This document shows positions 35,429-46,470 of a stretch of 64,000 nucleotides of DNA, one piece after another. The notes under the pieces are model-generated. The model was not told the origin of the DNA, ran no database searches, and saw only the letters and a program-made list of their open reading frames with translations. How positions within the stretch are numbered: position 1 is the first letter of the stretch; each line of letters begins with the position of its first letter. The position numbers were made by a program, and so were the translations under genes. Origin of the DNA: Pollenia angustigena (lineage: Eukaryota; Arthropoda; Insecta; Diptera; Polleniidae); the NCBI GenBank assembly GCA_930367215.1, contig OV884060.1, positions 97,674,151-97,738,150 of the forward strand. Direction: 5' to 3'.

Positions 35429-36573
35429 TAGGGTTTTTTCCCGGGATTTCCCGTCCCGGGAATTCCCGGGAATTTCACTTATTATATTTCCCGTTTTCCC
35501 GGGATTTTTGTTGCGGGATCCCGGGAAATAAAAAGTTCTTCATAGTTTCAGAAAACAGCTATTTTTACTCTGAAATTTAGTTTTCTTTTCTCTAAAAATT
35601 AGCATCTGTGGATGAGTTGTCGATTAGATCAATTATAAGAAATGTGTACAAACGTAAATCAATGTCTCCTGCGGCAATAAATCTATTAAAAGCAGAATGG
35701 GCAGTGCAACAGTTGATAATTAATAAATTTAGTGAAGTGATGAATTGATAAAGAACATAAATTCAAAATAAGATGCAGGCAGTAAATTCTCATTGACCAT
35801 GGACAAGTCTTAAAAATAGGATATACATAAACATATCGCTACGTTATTGCAACATAGGCGTATCTACAAAAAAAAAAAAAAAATCGAGCTTGGTAATATA
35901 TCCGGGAAGTGCGGGGAAACCGAAATAAAAAAAGTAATGAAACTCGTGTAAGTTACTAAAACATACAATTTGAAAAACACATTGTCCTAAAGATTACAGA
36001 TGGACCTAATGAAAAGAAATAGTTTGTAAGAAGTAGTCCGGATGATGCTATTTTTTGCATCTACCTTGACATCAGAAGCATGCAACAACGGTGCACTTTT
36101 AATTATTTGTCCAACCTCGGTAAAAAAGTAAACGAAATTTTTCGGAAACATGGTAATCAGTAAACAAAATCAGAAATATACTCTTTGGCGACTCACTAAA
36201 CGCTTTGAGTGTGTCAGAAAGTAATTTCCTACGCCGTTAAAAAATGTTAATATATTTATTAAAATATTTTATATATTTTATGATTTTACTTTTTGATCTC
36301 ATATCTTGAGTACCTCAATTGTTATGTTTATTTTATCTTGTACTAGATCATCATAATACGGAATTTACTTATAATTTTTGTAGTATTTAAGCATTTATTT
36401 TACTTACTTTGTAAACAAGTTCCCTCACGTTTGTTAATAAAAGTTTTTTTCATTAATAAAACCAAGTTTACTTTGTATTATTTGTATGGAGCGGGATCCC
36501 GGGATCCCGGGAAATTTAAAAATTGTTCCCGCTTTCCCGGGAACCGAAAAACTCCGGGAAAAAAAAAACTCTA
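35429..36573. mobile_element. hAT-like element H with CCCGGG-rich ends, nested in I
   Basis: Ends TAGGGTTTTTTCCCGGG and, reversed, TAGAGTTTTTTTTTTCCCGG. The 8-bp duplication TTGGTTGC is exact at 35,421-35,428 and 36,574-36,581. Subterminal GGGATCCCGGGAAAT repeats occur in both orientations. The interior (35,600-35,750 and about 36,010-36,160) has open stretches that could be transposase debris, but no diagnostic motif. Confidence 0.9.
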
Positions 36574-37098
36574 TTGGTTGCATTACTTGCTGTGTTTTTG
36601 TCAAAAACTACTGAGGCAATTAAACGAATGAAATTTAGGTATAATTTTGTTTTGGGAGTTAAATTTTTAAGGCAATTATCCGAATCGGGTAATTAAGCGT
36701 ATGGCAATTAAACGTGGATTTTTGTTTAAAAAATGGGAGAAAAAAAACGGGGATTTAAAACTCGAGGTAAATAAGCGTGAAAGGTATTTAAGCGTGGGGT
36801 AATTAACCGGGTTATACTGTATGTATATATGTGAAAATTGGATGATAAAAAGCACTTTCTGGAACTGGATGCATTTTAAAAGAATGTTGGCATCCAGATA
36901 CAATTTAATAGAAGTTATTTCTATTGCATTCCAAAACTTTCTAAAAAACAAGGTTTATAATGGATATGAACCGCATGTTCAAAAATGATTTTTGTATCCA
37001 AATACTAAACAAAATTATTCCTCTAAAAATAAAGTTAGACCAAATTAGGGCCCCCTTGCAAAGGTAAAATTATGTATGTCGGGTATGTTTTTGCATAT

Positions 37099-37200
37099 TA
37101 CACAGAAAAAAATTTCAATGTGTTAATTGCATCAATTTTTCTTTTTATTAATCAAAAACTAAAAATATATTTTTAGTTCTTTAAAATTAATCCAAATTAA
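37099..37200. repeat. Single ACACAGAAAAAAAT end (AA3, truncated)
   Basis: ACACAGAAAAAAATTTCAATG begins like AA1 and AA2, followed by TTAAT-rich words, but no right end was found. It stops near the mariner relic, which may have replaced it. Confidence 0.45.
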
Positions 37201-37217
37201 ATATTAATTTTAAAGGG

Positions 37218-37846
37218 TCAGGCTTTTTATGAAAATGGGCGTTCAAATCAAAATGCATATCGTCTTCAGTGATAAGGCACATTTTCACCTCAGTGGATTT
37301 GTCAATAAGCATAATTGGCGCATTTGGGCGAATGATAATCCAAGAGTGATTGTCGAAAAACCAATGCACCGACAAAGAGTGACTGTTTGGTGCGGTTTGT
37401 GCGCTGGCGGCATCATCGTGCCGTATGTTTTCCAAATTTAGGCCTGTCAGGCAGTTACTGTGAATGGTGTTCGCTATCGTGAGACGATAACGAACTTTTT
37501 ATGGCCCGAATTGGAAGATATGGATGTGGACGATATGTGGTTTCTACAGGACGGTTCCACCTGTCCGCAGCTAACGAAATAATGGCACTTTTGCGCAACA
37601 AATTCAATGGCCGTCTTGTCTCACGTGGTGGCGATGTCAATTGGCCGCCAAGATCATGTGATTTGACACCGTTGGACTTTTTTCTTTGGGGTAATTTGAA
37701 AGAAAAGGTGTACGTCGATAAGCCAGCGACAATACAAGAGCTAAAGGATGAGATTATTCGGCGTCATCGAACATTTGGAACATCGGATGGTGGTGTGTCG
37801 CCGAGGTCGCGGCGCCCATTTGGCCGATATTTTGTTCCATACATAA
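37218..37846 (+). pseudogene. Mariner/Tc1-like transposase, C-terminal two thirds, broken
   Basis: Frame 1 (from 37,229) has IVFSDKAHFHLSGFVN (first catalytic Asp; the usual Glu after it is Lys), RVIVEKPMHRQRVTVWCG, a TAG at 37,439, then VNGVRYRETITNFLWPELED and WFLQDGSTC (second Asp). A frameshift near 37,563 leads to ALLRNKFNGRLVSRGGDVNW and PPRSCDLTPLDFFLWG (third Asp). Another shift brings the usual end RGRGAHLADILFHT, stop at 37,844. About 36 residues separate the second and third Asp. The N-terminal HTH and the left end are missing. It catalysed cut-and-paste transposition at TA when intact. Confidence 0.9.
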
Positions 37847-37934
37847 TTGAACCATACCAATATTTTCATAACAAAAAGAAATGACAATAATTTCCTAAAT
37901 AATTTGTATTTTATTCGAAATCAACATGATTAAT

Positions 37935-38359
37935 CTACAATAGCATCTGACATATTTTCAGAATTTGCAACAGTTTATAGAGTCATTGAGGAAGTTGTTG
38001 TTTAGGACTGGAAATCAGAAGTTTTATCTGAGTTCGAAGAAACAGGTGGGCTGCATTTGAAGTTTTCCCCAAGCAAACGAATCATTATCGCGAAAAATGG
38101 AGAGGAGCACTATCGATCAACAGAAGCTAGTGAAGCTCCAAAAAGCATTTAAAAAAGGAAGACACTAGGAATTATTAAGCCACGACGATTACCTTATACT
38201 GTTAACACACCACAAGAAAATTTGGTTGAGGTGGACAAACTTCTTTAAAAGCACTTAGGTGTACTTAGAAAGTTCAACCGAGATATTTTGGATAGCAGCG
38301 CTGATGCTTCGGAAGAAGAAAACAAGAACGATGAAGAAAATAACAACTTTAATTTTTAG
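37935..38359 (+). pseudogene. Unclassified coding remnant with three in-frame stops
   Basis: One frame reads through about 140 codons interrupted only by three stops (38,003, about 38,150 and 38,246). Segments are SEFATVYRVIEEVVV, then DWKSEVLSEFEETGGLHLKF, SPSKRIIIAKNGEEHYRSTE, PRRLPYTVNTPQENLVEVDK, and an acidic tail ending EENNNFNF before TAG. Codon-like composition and the lack of frameshifts suggest a real former protein end. It starts just after the 3' flank of the mariner relic. It could be a host pseudogene or the C-terminus of another transposon protein. I do not recognise the family. Confidence 0.5.
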
Positions 38360-39017
38360 TTTTGTTACATATCTAATATTCATTTTAATTATATTCGTTT
38401 TAAAATATTGATCATAATCCTGTTTTACACCCTTCACCGGTAAGTTGATCCGACTAAAATAATTTGCAAGAAGCAAAACTTGCTACTTATAAAAGAGTTA
38501 ATTCGAAATCTCTTTTCTTACAGTACATAGTTCCCAAACTCGCCACTTGCCACCTAAAATAAAATGCTGTCGCTTTACTTTTTTTTAAGGAAAATGGAAT
38601 ATGCCATTCCAATAAAACAGCAAAATGTTATCAGCTTAAAAAGACACATTTAGCTTATTTAACGTTTTTTGATATTACTTTAGGTGCAAGTAGCGAGTTC
38701 TGGAACTCAGCTTTTCATATGTACATTAGGGCATAAAAAAATATGGTGTAACTTTTACTCTATCGTGAAAAAGGTTTCAGCGTTGAAGTTTTGTTTTTTG
38801 AAGTTTAGATAAGATAGTTAAACAAACATTTAGTAAATCTTTAATAAACTTCACGAAAGCTAATGAATGTTTCCTAAGGCACGGCGCAGCAGCAGAAACC
38901 TTTTTCACCGAATCAACATAAAAAACTGTTTTTTATTATCAGAACAACATTCCCTACATGGTACTGGCGTAGTATTTTGCACTCAAAAAAAGATATCACC
39001 CTAATGTACATACATAC
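38360..39017. other. No gene found
   Basis: AT-rich. TTTACACCCTTCACCGG at 38,426 resembles the start of the dispersed V1-type repeats. Nothing else is recognisable. Confidence 0.4.
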
Positions 39018-39723
39018 CAGTGATGCCAGTTGAAACTTCTGTCTAAAAAAAATTCTTTTTTTCCTTACAACCAACAAAAAAAAATGTAATGTTTTTTGGC
39101 AACAGGCAAACAAATACATGCATATTTTGTTAACATTTTGTAAATATTATAATAAAAGCGTTCATTAACCTTTTAATCCTTTAAAGTGTTTATTACATTG
39201 TTGTATTTCTCTTATGGCCAATTTCACCAATTCTATTTAAATATCAATTCATATTTAAATAAAGTTTTTCATATAATTTTATTTTTATTTGACATAAAAA
39301 ACTAATTTTAAACATAAATTGATATTTAAATGAATTGGTGAAATCGGCCATTAGTTTAGAAGATGTGATATTTTTTTTTTTTTAAATTTATTTCTATGTA
39401 GATTTTTCATTCAATGTGAGTGCGATTATTTGGGTACACGGTTTTGGCAATTGTTGAAGATTGCCCGGCTGTTAGGACTCATAGTACAGGGGCTCCGTTA
39501 AAAAAAATACTACATTTTCACTTAAATGCTATTGCATATGAAAACTTTTAATTTTTATATGAAAATAAGACGAATGTTTACGTATTTTTAAGGCAATAAA
39601 TTATATTTTGAAAATTCCCTACATTTGCATTATAATAAAAAATCTGACCTTTTCCCCTACGCTTGAAATTTTATGAAAAAAATCCCTACAAAAAGGGAAA
39701 ATTCCCTACTGCTGGCAGCACTG
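39018..39723. mobile_element. hAT-like non-autonomous element X
   Basis: Ends CAGTGATGCCAG and, reversed, CAGTGCTGCCAG. It is flanked by ATACATAC on both sides, although the site is a CATA microsatellite, so the duplication is weaker evidence. Subterminal TTCCCTAC repeats. It contains Harbinger-like MITE O1. Confidence 0.75.
39215..39350. mobile_element. PIF/Harbinger-like MITE O1 (136 bp)
   Basis: Near-palindromic: TGGCCAATTTCACCAATTC at the left and its reverse (TGGCCGATTTCACCAATTC) at the right. It is flanked by TTA on both sides, the 3-bp TWA target duplication of PIF/Harbinger. It is nested in X. Confidence 0.8.
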
Positions 39724-39811
39724 ATACATACATACATGCAAATAAATATATGATAGATTTGTTTCTGAAATAGAATAAACAAAATAACTATTCCGTACTG
39801 TGATAACGTTA

Positions 39812-40150
39812 ACTATTTTGGCATTCATTTAGATAGAAAATTAAAGCTTCATACACTAATTGGTGAACGAACACTCAAAATTGAGTCTTACTTGCAAAGT
39901 TATTTTATATCAGGCCATATTAAAACCTATTTTGATCTTCGGAGATCCGTGTCACATATACTTGCAGTGCAATGTATAAGTGCCATTGCAATAGTAAAAA
40001 AAGAGAATTAAGTAAAGATCGAGAGTTATACTTTCCAAAACTTTAACAACATTCTAATCCATTCGCGCGATCACTCTCAAGAATTTAATCCAGTACAAGG
40101 CTGCACAGGGCAGATCTTTCACCCAGCTAACGCTATAAGACGTCACTGCT
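39812..40150 (+). pseudogene. Jockey-type LINE ORF2 fragment (C-terminal)
   Basis: NYFGIHLDRKLKLHTLIGER matches the block YLGIHLDRRLTWKSHIEAKL of the complete LINE at about 31,155. The frame continues through ESYLQSYFISGHIKTYFD and degenerates by 40,150. It is a 5'-truncated, heavily decayed copy of a related element. Confidence 0.7.
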
Positions 40151-40218
40151 TGTTTAATTTAAATAATATATTAGTTTAAGATTTTTGCTCAATGCTCAAT
40201 GCTCAATTCAAATACTAT

Positions 40219-40429
40219 CAGGGGTGTGCTGGAAATCGAAAACGTAAAACGCAAGAATTTGGAAGTGGTTTTTAATGTACTTTTAATCAATTTTTTGTTA
40301 TAAAATTCTGTTTAATAGAGAAATATTTGTATAATATTTGTCATTAAATTTATTTATTACAGAAATCTTATTAGCAATCGACTTTTAAAATTCTTGCATT
40401 TTACGTTTTCGACTTCCAGCACACCCCTG
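40219..40429. mobile_element. 211-bp MITE N2
   Basis: Ends CAGGGGTGTGCTGGAAATCG and, reversed, CAGGGGTGTGCTGGAAGTCG, continuing into AAAACGTAAAA. Same family and length as N1 at 7,274-7,485. Confidence 0.85.
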
Positions 40430-42321
40430 TATATACAATAGTGGAGAGGGTGTTATGCGTTTGCGCTTCTTTCCAAAATAGACTCTGTGCCCATAAATCA
40501 TTTTATTATATTGGTATTAAGAATAAATTTGGCCTAAAATATATAATTTGAACCCAAATTATTTATCACCAAACTAAAAAATTTGATCGAAATCGTTCCA
40601 TATTTAACCATAGCCCCATACACATAACACAGCGGAAATGGCTTTAAGTGCAATAACTTCATATAAAATTTGGTATCGATAACTTTTATAACAGCTTCTA
40701 GGTATGGCGAATTTTGTTCCGGTAGGTCCCATAAAAACTCTCTTTCCAAGATCGCTTTCAGACAAAAAATCTCACATATGTAGATGTTGATAACTAGAAA
40801 ATTAATTATGGACCGATTGTGAAAATTTTTGATAATTAACATTTCCTTACAAGTGGTTAACCGATTTTAATTAACTTACTAAATTCAAGAAATCGTTTCT
40901 CCATTAAAATCAAAATTCTAAAATATGTCTACCGGTTCTAAAGTAAGAGATTTTTGGCCAATGAAAAACAATTTTGAGCCACTGTGCAGTGCCTCTAAAC
41001 ACTCGGTACCATGTGAGGCAGCACGAAGCTTAATTACAAGTTAGGATGTAAAGTATATAGACGCTATGGTGTATAAATATGTCCCACACCGGTTACAGTA
41101 GAAACTTGATGCTTGTACACCTCGATTTTTGCAACACGAAATTTTTCTCATTACAACATTTTTTTTACATGTGTTTTTCAGTGAATACTTTTTTGTTTGT
41201 TGTGTGTTTCCGGATATATGTACTTCAGGTTTTGAACTAAATAATGTTAAGAGAATTCCCGCCGTGCTATAAAACAGACAGACAGAGGATTTTAAAGTGC
41301 TTACATTAAGAAAAAAAAAATATTTTTCTTGTGCTTATCCGGCGAAGCCCGCACTGATAATAGACTAAACCACTACCAGCTAGCCTACCGGGGCACCCCA
41401 CTGATATTTTAAAGAAATTAAATGTCGGGTGTTCTATCAAATCAAAAGCTCATATTTTTCACAACAACGTACACTCAAAATATTGTGTAGTTAAATTCAA
41501 ACGAAAATTCATTTTAAACAAATTAAAATTCATTTAAAAAACGGATCATTTACATTTCGTTTAAAACAAATTATTTTTACATTCATTTTTAAATTTTTTA
41601 TTTATTAAACAGCATATTCATTAAAATTGAATAGTTTTTACTTTAAAAAAATACATTTCAACCGACAAAAATCAAACTACATAACAAAATGAAATCGAAA
41701 AGACATTATTTTTTGGTAGTTTGTTTTTTGAATAACAAACATAAATGTTAAAAAATAAAATTATTCGTAAAATAACTATATTTTTATTCAAATTTAACAA
41801 TACGGAAAACGAATTTAATAACCTACAATCAGTTACTGTAATAATTTTATAAGTGTATCCATAAAAAATGTTTATACCTAAAACTTAACAAAAAAAAAAA
41901 AAAAAAAAATCAATAAAATGCATTTCAATTGAATGAAAAGTCAATGTTCGATGTTGGTACTTGCAACAACCTTAAAACTTTTACCGAGGCTGGTTTTCAT
42001 TGCGAACAAAAAATTTAAACAAAAAAATCAATGGTTTTTTTTTTTTAAATGAGAGCAAGGTCTTATAGAATTTCTTGTCGGATTGATTTCTGATAGTGAT
42101 AATCACAATTTTTCCGATAACATAAGTCAAAAGTGTACCTGTGCACTAAGACGATTCTATTTATTGGGTGTTGCGTGTGGAGCAGAGTGCCGAAACGTTC
42201 ACTCATTATCCAGTCATGGGCGAACATAAACGTTTATAAATTTTGCTGCTTATTTATCCTCATGAGCGTGAGGAATAAATAAAATTTGAATTTTCTCATT
42301 CATGAAAACACCCAAATTCAT
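40430..42321. other. No gene found apart from a tRNA-like relic
   Basis: AT-rich. The 40,440-40,780 stretch resembles the dispersed V2-type repeats reversed (TTGATCGAAATCG, CCATAGCCCCATA). The rest is not recognisable except for the tRNA-like relic at 41,339. Confidence 0.4.
41339..41395 (-). repeat. tRNA-like sequence, second copy
   Basis: On the minus strand it reads GTGCCCCGGTAGGCTAGCTG, then GTTTAGTCTATTATCAGTGC. This parallels the tRNA-like sequence at 17,966-18,036 over its 5' two thirds. The B-box region is lost. Confidence 0.45.
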
Positions 42322-42559
42322 CGGACATGTTCTAGAAATTGAAATGAAGTTGATTTGAAATCGAGCAAATTTTAAAAACAAACCCTGTACTGAAAGTTCG
42401 TACATACAAATATTCCATTTTATCAATTTCATTTTGTGAGTACCAATTAGCTTTACATGAACAACTCTTAAAACCAAGAAAAACTAGGGTAATTTTGTAA
42501 ATAATTCAACTTAAAATCTCCTCTGATTTCACTTCATTTCGATTTCTAGAACATACCCG
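42322..42559. mobile_element. 238-bp MITE U
   Basis: Ends CGGACATGTTCTAGAAATTG and, reversed, CGGGTATGTTCTAGAAATCG, both continuing AAATGAAGT. It is flanked by CAT on both sides (42,319-42,321 and 42,560-42,562). The class is not assigned. Confidence 0.75.
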
Positions 42560-43110
42560 CATATGTTAATTTTTAAGATATGAAACATTTAATTTACTCA
42601 TATTTAAATTCTTCACAATACAAAAACAAACAAAACATATATAAATTATATACACAGGCTTTTTGTGCAAAAAGCGGAGCGTTGCTGAAGTACTTTGTTT
42701 TATCATTCCTCATGAGCAAAATTTTTTTAATTCCTCACGTTCATGTGCGAATACGCGAAAATACCAATTTCTTATTCATGAGAAAGTTCATGAAGGCGTT
42801 AATTTAAAGGATCATATTATTAATAATACCGATTTGGGTTTTTATTTTTTTTATTTATCTTATACATGAAATATTTGTTCTCGTTAACACCCTTATCGAA
42901 AGATTTAGTTTAAAGCGGTTTTTGGGTGCTAGTTCAATACAGTTACGTTATTTTATGAGAGTTAAAATCAATTAAGGATCTATCAAAGGGAAGTCATTGA
43001 CCAAATAACAAAAAATGCACCGAATTTTATTCATTAATATTTAAAGTGGCAATTTGTAATAAGATACAGTTCTTGCTCCCGCCTTTTTTATTTTACCGAC
43101 CAGTGTAATA
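42560..43110. other. No gene found
   Basis: Contains TTCCTCATGAGC and CATGAGAAAGTTCATGAA blocks, which look like inverted relatives of the 42,255-42,310 flank of U. No coding signal. Confidence 0.4.
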
Positions 43111-43113
43111 AGC

Positions 43114-43340
43114 ACAAAGCATACAGAGATGAAAAAAGTGACGTAAGAAAAATGCCCAAATCATTTGATAGGACAGCTTTCGAAGAAAGAGAAAGAAAAC
43201 ATTTTTTGGTAGTGAAGTGGCAATGTGTAAAAACAGGCCGCCACAATCAACACAAATTGCGTGATCAAAACAAACATGCAGAAAGTGCAGCTTTTGAAGA
43301 AAAAGACAGGAAAAAAATGCAATTCTGTGTGCTCTATGGT
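43114..43340 (-). repeat. AB-type repeat, reversed copy
   Basis: On the minus strand this matches 54,165-54,400 in order, with blocks TTCTTCGAAAGCTGCCCT-like, GTGGCCTGTTTTTACACAT-like, TTGCCACTTCACTACCAAAA and AAGTGACGT/ACGTCACTTTTT. Related blocks form both ends of element AB. Confidence 0.65.
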
Positions 43341-43963
43341 AATAAGAATAATCACCTATAAAACTACGAATTATTTTTGTTAACTTAACATAATTTGACA
43401 GAATTCCAGTTAATCCTAATCAAAAAATTAATAAAAAAAATATATTGTAAAATGTTTTTAGAGCGGAAGCGAATTCAATTTCATAAAACAAACAAAATTA
43501 GTTTCTTCTTACTTTACAAGGTACATTAACAAGGTAAACTCATTTGGGAGTGTAGACATGCTGCTCTATAAAAATACACGACAAAAATACTTACTTGAAA
43601 TTTCTTATTTTATGAAAGAATTTTAAATTTTCAAATAATTAAACAAAAAAAAAGCCGCTAGATTTCTCGCTAACCGCGATGGGCACATAAAAACCGCTAG
43701 AATCGCAGTGGTGTTCTGTAGTACTTAAGCCTAGATTACACTATCTCACAAGTCTTACGTATTCCATAATACTTTGTAAGATAGAAATCTAATGAGTTTT
43801 GTTGCGACTGTCAAAAAATCTAATGTAACATGCCAGTTTGTGTTCACATCATCACACAAAGTATAAACACTCACACATGAAATAAAATGCAACCCTGATC
43901 CAATGAAAACTATTATTGTTTAGAAATTTTTCAAAAATACTTGTAATTTTCGTGACACATTAC

Positions 43964-44872
43964 CACAGAATACACAGAACTGTCACGAGACGGAAGATTT
44001 TGCGTTTTTTTTTGTCTCTTTCAAAGAAAGCAGCCCTTCTGCATTTCTCTTTTCATCATATTCTATGCCGCAATACAATGAACACAAATTTATTTAGTTA
44101 AGATTTATTTACAAAACTGTTGTAAAAATTAACTTTTAAGTTCACTACAACACGAGTAAATAATATTTAAGTAAGTAAATAACAATTAGTATTGTGGTTA
44201 TTTTGTTGAACTATTTATGGTTTTCAATCCAAATTTTTAATATTTTTAATTAGGCTTAAGTTCATGAAATTTAATTTTTATTAAATTATTTTTATGAAGA
44301 AAGGAATTTTACAACATGAAAATCAATTAAAATTGTTATTGATAATCTTTCATTCTTGACGTGACTCGGGCTCGAACCCTGGCCGGCAGGTTACCATGAC
44401 ATGTTTCGATCGCAACCACTCGATCTCCTCAGATGGATTTGCCGTCTTACACCCGCAGCCATCGACGACTGCTGACGTCACTAGTCAAACATCAATCCTT
44501 AAACCAAATTGTATTTTAACATTTGGTAGATCGAAATTTGCTTTCCTGAATGATTATCTATTTTAATTGAGTTTACATGTTTTTTCCTTTACTTCTGTTT
44601 TAAATAACATTATAAAACAAAACAATATTACTAAATACATTTTTTTTTGCACAAAAAACAACGTTTGTTGAACTAATGCATTTGTTTAACGTGGTTTGTG
44701 TTTTGTTATTTTTGTTTTGATCACGTCATTTGTGTTGATTGTTGCGGCCTGTTTTTACACCTTGCCACTTCACTACCAAAAAAAGCTTTCTGTCTCTTTC
44801 TTCGAAAGCTGCCCTCGCAACTGATTTGGGCCTTTTTCACACGTCACTTTTTACAGTTCTGTGTATTCTGTG
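43964..44872. mobile_element. Element AB with a perfect 20-bp TIR
   Basis: CACAGAATACACAGAACTGT at 43,964 faces its exact reverse complement ending at 44,872. It is flanked by ACATTAC on both sides (43,957-43,963 and 44,873-44,879), a 7-bp duplication. Subterminal CACGAGACGGAA and TTTCTTCGAAAGCTGCCCTC blocks are shared with 43,114-43,340 and 54,165-54,400. The centre holds a tRNA-like sequence. No ORF was found. A recent insertion, judging from the perfect ends. Confidence 0.85.
44355..44440 (-). repeat. tRNA-like sequence inside AB
   Basis: On the minus strand GGTTCGAGCCC matches the B-box (GWTCRANNC) exactly, and a degenerate A-box (AGTGGTTGCGATCG) lies about 45 nt upstream, as in tRNA-derived SINEs. 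No full cloverleaf was found. Confidence 0.45.
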
Positions 44873-45124
44873 ACATTACATTCACACTATCACACTTTGT
44901 CATATAACTTGAGTTTTTGACATGTATTAATACAAAGTATAATAGTGTAATCTAGCCTTTAATAGGTAAGCATTACACAAATTTCTACAAATATGTTTAT
45001 TTTGAAACTCAATTAATTGAAAAATTAATTCATTCTTTTATAAAGTCCCTGATATAAAAGTTGTTAGACTTTTCTTAGATTGCTAAGAATTGGCATAGTA
45101 CTGATAGTGCTATATTTTTGTACG

Positions 45125-45190
45125 TTTCGTGGCGCAGTGGCAAATGATGAATGCGTTTTTGCAAACACGGCCGCTACCTGTACAATCTCA
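45125..45190 (+). repeat. tRNA-like relic (A-box intact)
   Basis: TGGCGCAGTGG at about 45,129 fits the A-box consensus perfectly. A weak B-box-like TGTACAATCTC follows at about 45,178. GC content is above the surroundings. Pseudo-tRNA or SINE head rather than a working tRNA. Confidence 0.4.
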
Positions 45191-45383
45191 AATTGTCTGC
45201 TTACAATTTTAATGAATAGAATTATTTAATGTAATTAAACCCACAGTTTGTGATACGTTGGCTACGAGCAGTTATATACATGCATATCCATACATACATG
45301 CATTCGGGTATCTTCCCAGTAAACAATTTTTGCTGACACGTCTGGTGTAAGACAAGGTCTAAAATTTCGTTAGAAAATAAACT

Positions 45384-45616
45384 GGGGGCAAATTATGGCA
45401 GTCGTGATCGAATAATTTTTCGATTCGAAAGCAATTTTATTTCGAATTCTTTCTGTCCATACTGAACGGATCGAAATTATTTCTTAAGTGTTGTAAAGCA
45501 TTTATTTTAGTGTTCATAACACTGAAAAAATAATTACGATACGTTCAGTATCGCCTAACATAAAATTGCTTTCGAATCGAAAAAGAATTCGATCACGACT
45601 GCCATAATTTGCCCCC
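45384..45616. mobile_element. Palindromic MITE Q (233 bp)
   Basis: GGGGGCAAATTATGGCAGTC at the left and its exact reverse at the right; the arms extend over about 60 bp (CGAATAATTTTTCGATTCGAAAG). The target duplication is unclear. Confidence 0.75.
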
Positions 45617-45779
45617 TGATATGTCTACCTTTCCTTTAGATACTTAACACAATATACTGAAAGAAAGGCCTTATTCATAAACAATAAAAAGTAAAGAAAA
45701 AGGTTTTATCTATGCAGTTTCTGTACATATTCTGACGATTTGAACGACTAATTTAATGTAAGTCTGGACAAAAATTGTT

Positions 45780-46465
45780 ATACTCTTTACCGAAGATAAA
45801 AAGATATACATAAGTTTATCATACTGTTTGTAATTTCTACAATATTAATCCAAGACCCTATAAAATAAATATGTATGTGTATTCTGGGTCCTTATGAGTA
45901 GCGAAGTTGCTTTAACGTTGGCTGTCTGTATGTTGATATAGGTTTTCCAAAGATATACTGAAATTGATATATATATTTGTCAAATATGCTACGTCAAATA
46001 TTGCTAATGAAATTCAGCCAGATCGTTCCACAAATTACTGAGATATTAGCAAAAAACCACGACTGCCTCTAATTTTACCCAAAAATCCGTTGTTGTTGTT
46101 GTTTTTTCTCAATATCTAGAGAACAGCAAGAGCCAAGAGTCAATACACAATATCGGAAAAATGGGTTTGGGATTGGTAAAGTGGGCGTGGCACAAAATAG
46201 ATTTATCTATATCTAAAGAGCGGCAAGACAAAAGTTATCCAAAATTGTAAACAAAGCTAGATTATCAATACACCAACTATTTAAAAATATGGGCGTGGTT
46301 AGAAAAGTGGGCGTGCGAGCCCCCGTACAAAGACATTTTAAATTTCTGTATACATATAAAGACAACAACAAGTGATAGAGTTTTCAAGTTAGAAACAAGT
46401 ATCTTAGTTATAACACAACATCCAACGAAATGTTGGAATTGTAGAACCAAACGATTTCTGTCCAA
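45780..46465 (+). repeat. Dispersed repeat V1, two further copies
   Basis: Contains TATTCTGGGTCCTTATGAGT, AGCGAAGTTGCTTTAACG, CAATACACAATATCGG and GGCGTGGCACAAAATAGATT in the same order as at 11,030-11,795. A second partial unit starts near 46,260 (ATCAATACACCAACTATTTA, GGGCGTG). Confidence 0.65.
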
Positions 46466-46470
46466 CAGTT

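Larger units (their letters stand above)
34316..36818. mobile_element. Pogo/Tigger-like element I
   Basis: Ends CAGTATTCCACGGATAATTA and, reversed, CAGTATAACCCGGTTAATTA, each next to a TA (34,314-34,315 and 36,819-36,820), the target duplication of Tc1/mariner-pogo elements. Both ends are followed by TTAAGCG/ACCTCG-type subterminal repeats, including the minisatellite at 34,391-34,495. Without nested H the element is about 1.35 kb. No transposase was recognised. Confidence 0.75.
43726..44959. mobile_element. Outer TIR element around AB
   Basis: AAGCCTAGATTACACTAT at the left faces AAAGGCTAGATTACACTAT (reversed) at the right. TTAA-like bases flank both ends (CTTAA and TTTAA), but the duplication is not exact. 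It holds element AB, which makes up most of its length. Confidence 0.55.

Noticed and set aside
43152..43361. Charged ORF pairs on both strands
   Set aside because: The DNA is a non-coding AB-type repeat found also at 44.7 and 54.2 kb with frame-destroying differences.
43726..44959. PiggyBac-type TTAA insertion for the outer element around AB
   Set aside because: The flanks read CTTAA and TTTAA and are not an exact duplication; ends do not resemble piggyBac (CCC...GGG).
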